From NCBI GenBank assembly GCA_024331045.1, contig JANDJC010000031.1:1-32762 (forward strand): 32,762 nt of DNA, given 5' to 3'. The translations under genes were made by a program, and so were the position numbers. Shown one piece after another: positions 31,387-32,762 of the stretch (positions within the stretch are counted from its first letter, which is position 1; each line of letters starts with the position of its first letter). The DNA is from Nitrospira sp. (GTDB lineage Bacteria > Nitrospirota > Nitrospiria > Nitrospirales > Nitrospiraceae). The notes under the pieces were generated by a model. That model ran no database searches and was not told where the DNA came from. It saw only the letters and a list, made by a program, of their open reading frames with translations.

Positions 31387-31947
31387 GTGATTTCGACCGT
31401 TGATTTTCGAAATGGAACTCGTCTGATGGTGGACGGAGAGCCATTTTATATTGTGGAATTTCAACACGTGAAACCAGGAAAAGGGGGGGCTTTTGTCCGC
31501 ACGAAACTGAAGAGCTACTTGACAGGAAACGTGTTGGACCGAACGTTTCGGTCAGGGGAGCGGTTTGAGGAGCCCGATCTTGAAGAACGGGAAATGCAGT
31601 TTTTGTACGCGACAGGCGATTCCTACACGTTCATGGATACGGAGACCTACGAGCAGTTAACTTTCGAAAAACAGACGTTGGGAGAAAATGTTGACCTCTT
31701 GAAGGAAAACATGGTCGTCAAAATCCTCATCTACGAACACCGTCCGATTGCTGTTGAGCTGCCGAATTTTATCGAGTTGAAAGTTATTGATGCGGAACCA
31801 GGTGTTCGTGGAGATACCGCAACCGGTGGTACCAAGCCGGCTATCGTTGAGACGGGGGCGACCATCAAAGTGCCGCTATATTTAGAAGTCGGTACCGTCA
31901 TCAAAATTGACACACGAACTAGGTCATATGTGGAGCGTGTCCGGTGA
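31387..31947 (+). CDS. efp: Translation elongation factor P
   Basis: EF-P relieves ribosomes stalled at polyproline. The 186-residue product begins [20 protein letters not shown] and contains the modification loop [15 protein letters not shown] with Lys32 at its tip (Lys34 in E. coli), an [17 protein letters not shown] block and the C-terminal [14 protein letters not shown] signature with a closing TRSYVERV. A lysine at the tip fits EpmA-type or unmodified EF-P, not the Arg type; no epmA/B is seen here. GTG 31387 follows GGAGGG by about eight bases; the frame is open further upstream but that part is not family-like. Its stop overlaps the accB GTG. Confidence 0.96.
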   Translation: MISTVDFRNGTRLMVDGEPFYIVEFQHVKPGKGGAFVRTKLKSYLTGNVLDRTFRSGERFEEPDLEEREMQFLYATGDSYTFMDTETYEQLTFEKQTLGENVDLLKENMVVKILIYEHRPIAVELPNFIELKVIDAEPGVRGDTATGGTKPAIVETGATIKVPLYLEVGTVIKIDTRTRSYVERVR

Positions 31948-32507
31948 GTACCCATCACATCCCATCTTCGAAAAAACGAATGCCTCGTGGACAACCCGCA
32001 GAGGGGGCAGACCAAACGGGCCAGGCTCGGTTGTTGACGGCCGAACACTTAGGGCAGGTCCAAGATCTCATTACCTTGCTCCGCAAGAACAACCTTACGG
32101 AACTCGAAATAGAACAAGAAGGGTTCCGGGTTCGGCTTCGGTACGAAGTCGGTGTCAGGTCTGCCACCAGCTCTTTGACGGACACAACGATGGTGGCTCC
32201 CCAAGGGAATCAAAATATAGCGAGAGAATCTACGCCGTCGGAAGAGGACACGTCCGGATTGGTGACCATCACGTCCCCCATTGTGGGAACGTTCTATCGA
32301 TCGCCATCGCCTGATGCCGATCCCTATGTGGAAGAAGGGGATTATGTCAAGAAGGGACAGGTCTTGTGCATTGTAGAAGCGATGAAACTCATGAATGAAA
32401 TTGAATCAGAAACAGACGGACGGATTGTCAAAATTCTAGCCGAAAGCACCAAGCCCGTTGAATATGGTCAACCCCTATTCTTGATTGATCCGAAAGCACG
32501 AGCGTAA
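31944..32507 (+). CDS. accB: Biotin carboxyl carrier protein of acetyl-CoA carboxylase
   Basis: AccB carries the carboxyl group between biotin carboxylase and carboxyltransferase for malonyl-CoA synthesis. The 187-residue product has an N-terminal alpha/beta region ([20 protein letters not shown]) with LRYEVG, a Ser/Thr-rich linker, and a C-terminal biotinyl domain with [20 protein letters not shown], the biotin attachment site EAMKLMNE (Lys148) and [10 protein letters not shown]. The N-terminus before the first domain is about 30 residues longer than usual. GTG 31944 overlaps the efp stop in a GTGA arrangement. accC follows. Confidence 0.95.
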   Translation: MSTHHIPSSKKRMPRGQPAEGADQTGQARLLTAEHLGQVQDLITLLRKNNLTELEIEQEGFRVRLRYEVGVRSATSSLTDTTMVAPQGNQNIARESTPSEEDTSGLVTITSPIVGTFYRSPSPDADPYVEEGDYVKKGQVLCIVEAMKLMNEIESETDGRIVKILAESTKPVEYGQPLFLIDPKARA

Positions 32508-32545
32508 ACCATTCCGTATTCGTGAACACAGTGCACGGGTAAGTC

Positions 32546-32762
32546 GTGTTCAAGAAAGTTCTAATTGCCAATCGAGGAGAGATCGCCCTGCGTGTGATTC
32601 GAGCCTGTAAAGAGCTCGGAATCAAGACGGTTGCTATTCATTCGGAGGCCGACAGCGAGGCGCTTCATGTTCGGGCAGCCGATGAAAAGGTCTGTGTAGG
32701 GCCGGCGGATGCGGCGCTCAGCTACCGGAATATTCCCAATGTCTTAAGTGCGGCCGAGATCA
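32546..32762 (+). CDS. accC: Biotin carboxylase subunit of acetyl-CoA carboxylase (C-terminus outside window)
   Basis: A GTG at 32546, 38 bases after accB, opens a frame that runs off the right edge after 72 codons. It begins [20 protein letters not shown] and continues [20 protein letters not shown], the N-terminal preATP-grasp part of biotin carboxylase, which carboxylates the biotin on AccB using ATP and bicarbonate. Only a weak Shine-Dalgarno (GGGTAAG) is present. The accB-accC pair is one of the most conserved bacterial operons, which supports the assignment. Confidence 0.95.
   Translation, partial: MFKKVLIANRGEIALRVIRACKELGIKTVAIHSEADSEALHVRAADEKVCVGPADAALSYRNIPNVLSAAEI

Noticed and set aside
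1..32762. tRNA, rRNA, CRISPR array, transposon or phage genes
   Set aside because: No cloverleaf, regular direct-repeat array, transposase or phage protein motif was seen on either strand.

Overview
The window is a dense, mostly housekeeping stretch of a bacterial chromosome. The gene set and protein style suggest Nitrospirota, probably Nitrospira: a tandem DUF507 pair, a UVR-containing ClpC, an adrenodoxin-type ferredoxin-NADP reductase, several lineage-style lipoproteins and many GTG/TTG starts. That assignment is inference. No rRNA, tRNA, CRISPR array, transposase or phage gene was seen.

Layout. 1-5208 is read leftwards: a GAF-type histidine kinase cut by the window edge, a secreted His-rich protein resembling copper type II monooxygenases, a secreted NTF2/SnoaL-like protein, a PP2C phosphatase, and a YprB-like DEDD exonuclease interrupted by an in-frame TGA. 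From 5277 the rightward block holds a cyclophilin-like protein, two DUF507 proteins, a TPR lipoprotein, a PrxQ/Bcp peroxiredoxin and an Ig-like exported protein. A roughly 700-base gap follows, then an SMR efflux gene. 9478-16721 is a chain of rightward genes, several overlapping by about 4 bases: radA, a LolA/LolB-fold lipoprotein, tsaB, rimI, DUF465, tatC, a seven-repeat beta-propeller, a cyclophilin and an orphan lipoprotein. A leftward GT2 glycosyltransferase, a rightward ferredoxin-NADP reductase and a leftward NAD kinase come next. clpC follows behind a good sigma-70 promoter.

23257-32762 is a rightward run of translation, repair and core metabolism genes: tsaD, hflX, nth, yicC, gmk, rpoZ, coaBC, a TPR protein, aroQ, efp, accB and the start of accC. 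Many neighbours overlap at their stop/start codons, which points to polycistronic expression. TsaB and TsaD (tRNA t6A) and RimI (ribosomal protein acetylation) lie in the same window; NadK and the ferredoxin-NADP reductase are convergent neighbours in NADP metabolism.

I found no wholly new multi-gene system. The best leads are local: (1) a TGA in the exonuclease placed just before its last catalytic Asp, with a clean downstream reading frame that ends in an ATGA overlap with the phosphatase start; (2) an apparent ATT start codon for hflX behind a perfect Shine-Dalgarno; (3) an orphan intrinsic terminator pointing against the operon in front of tatC; (4) recurrent 8-16-base tandem duplications at gene ends, including a tripled Shine-Dalgarno block in front of the SMR gene.
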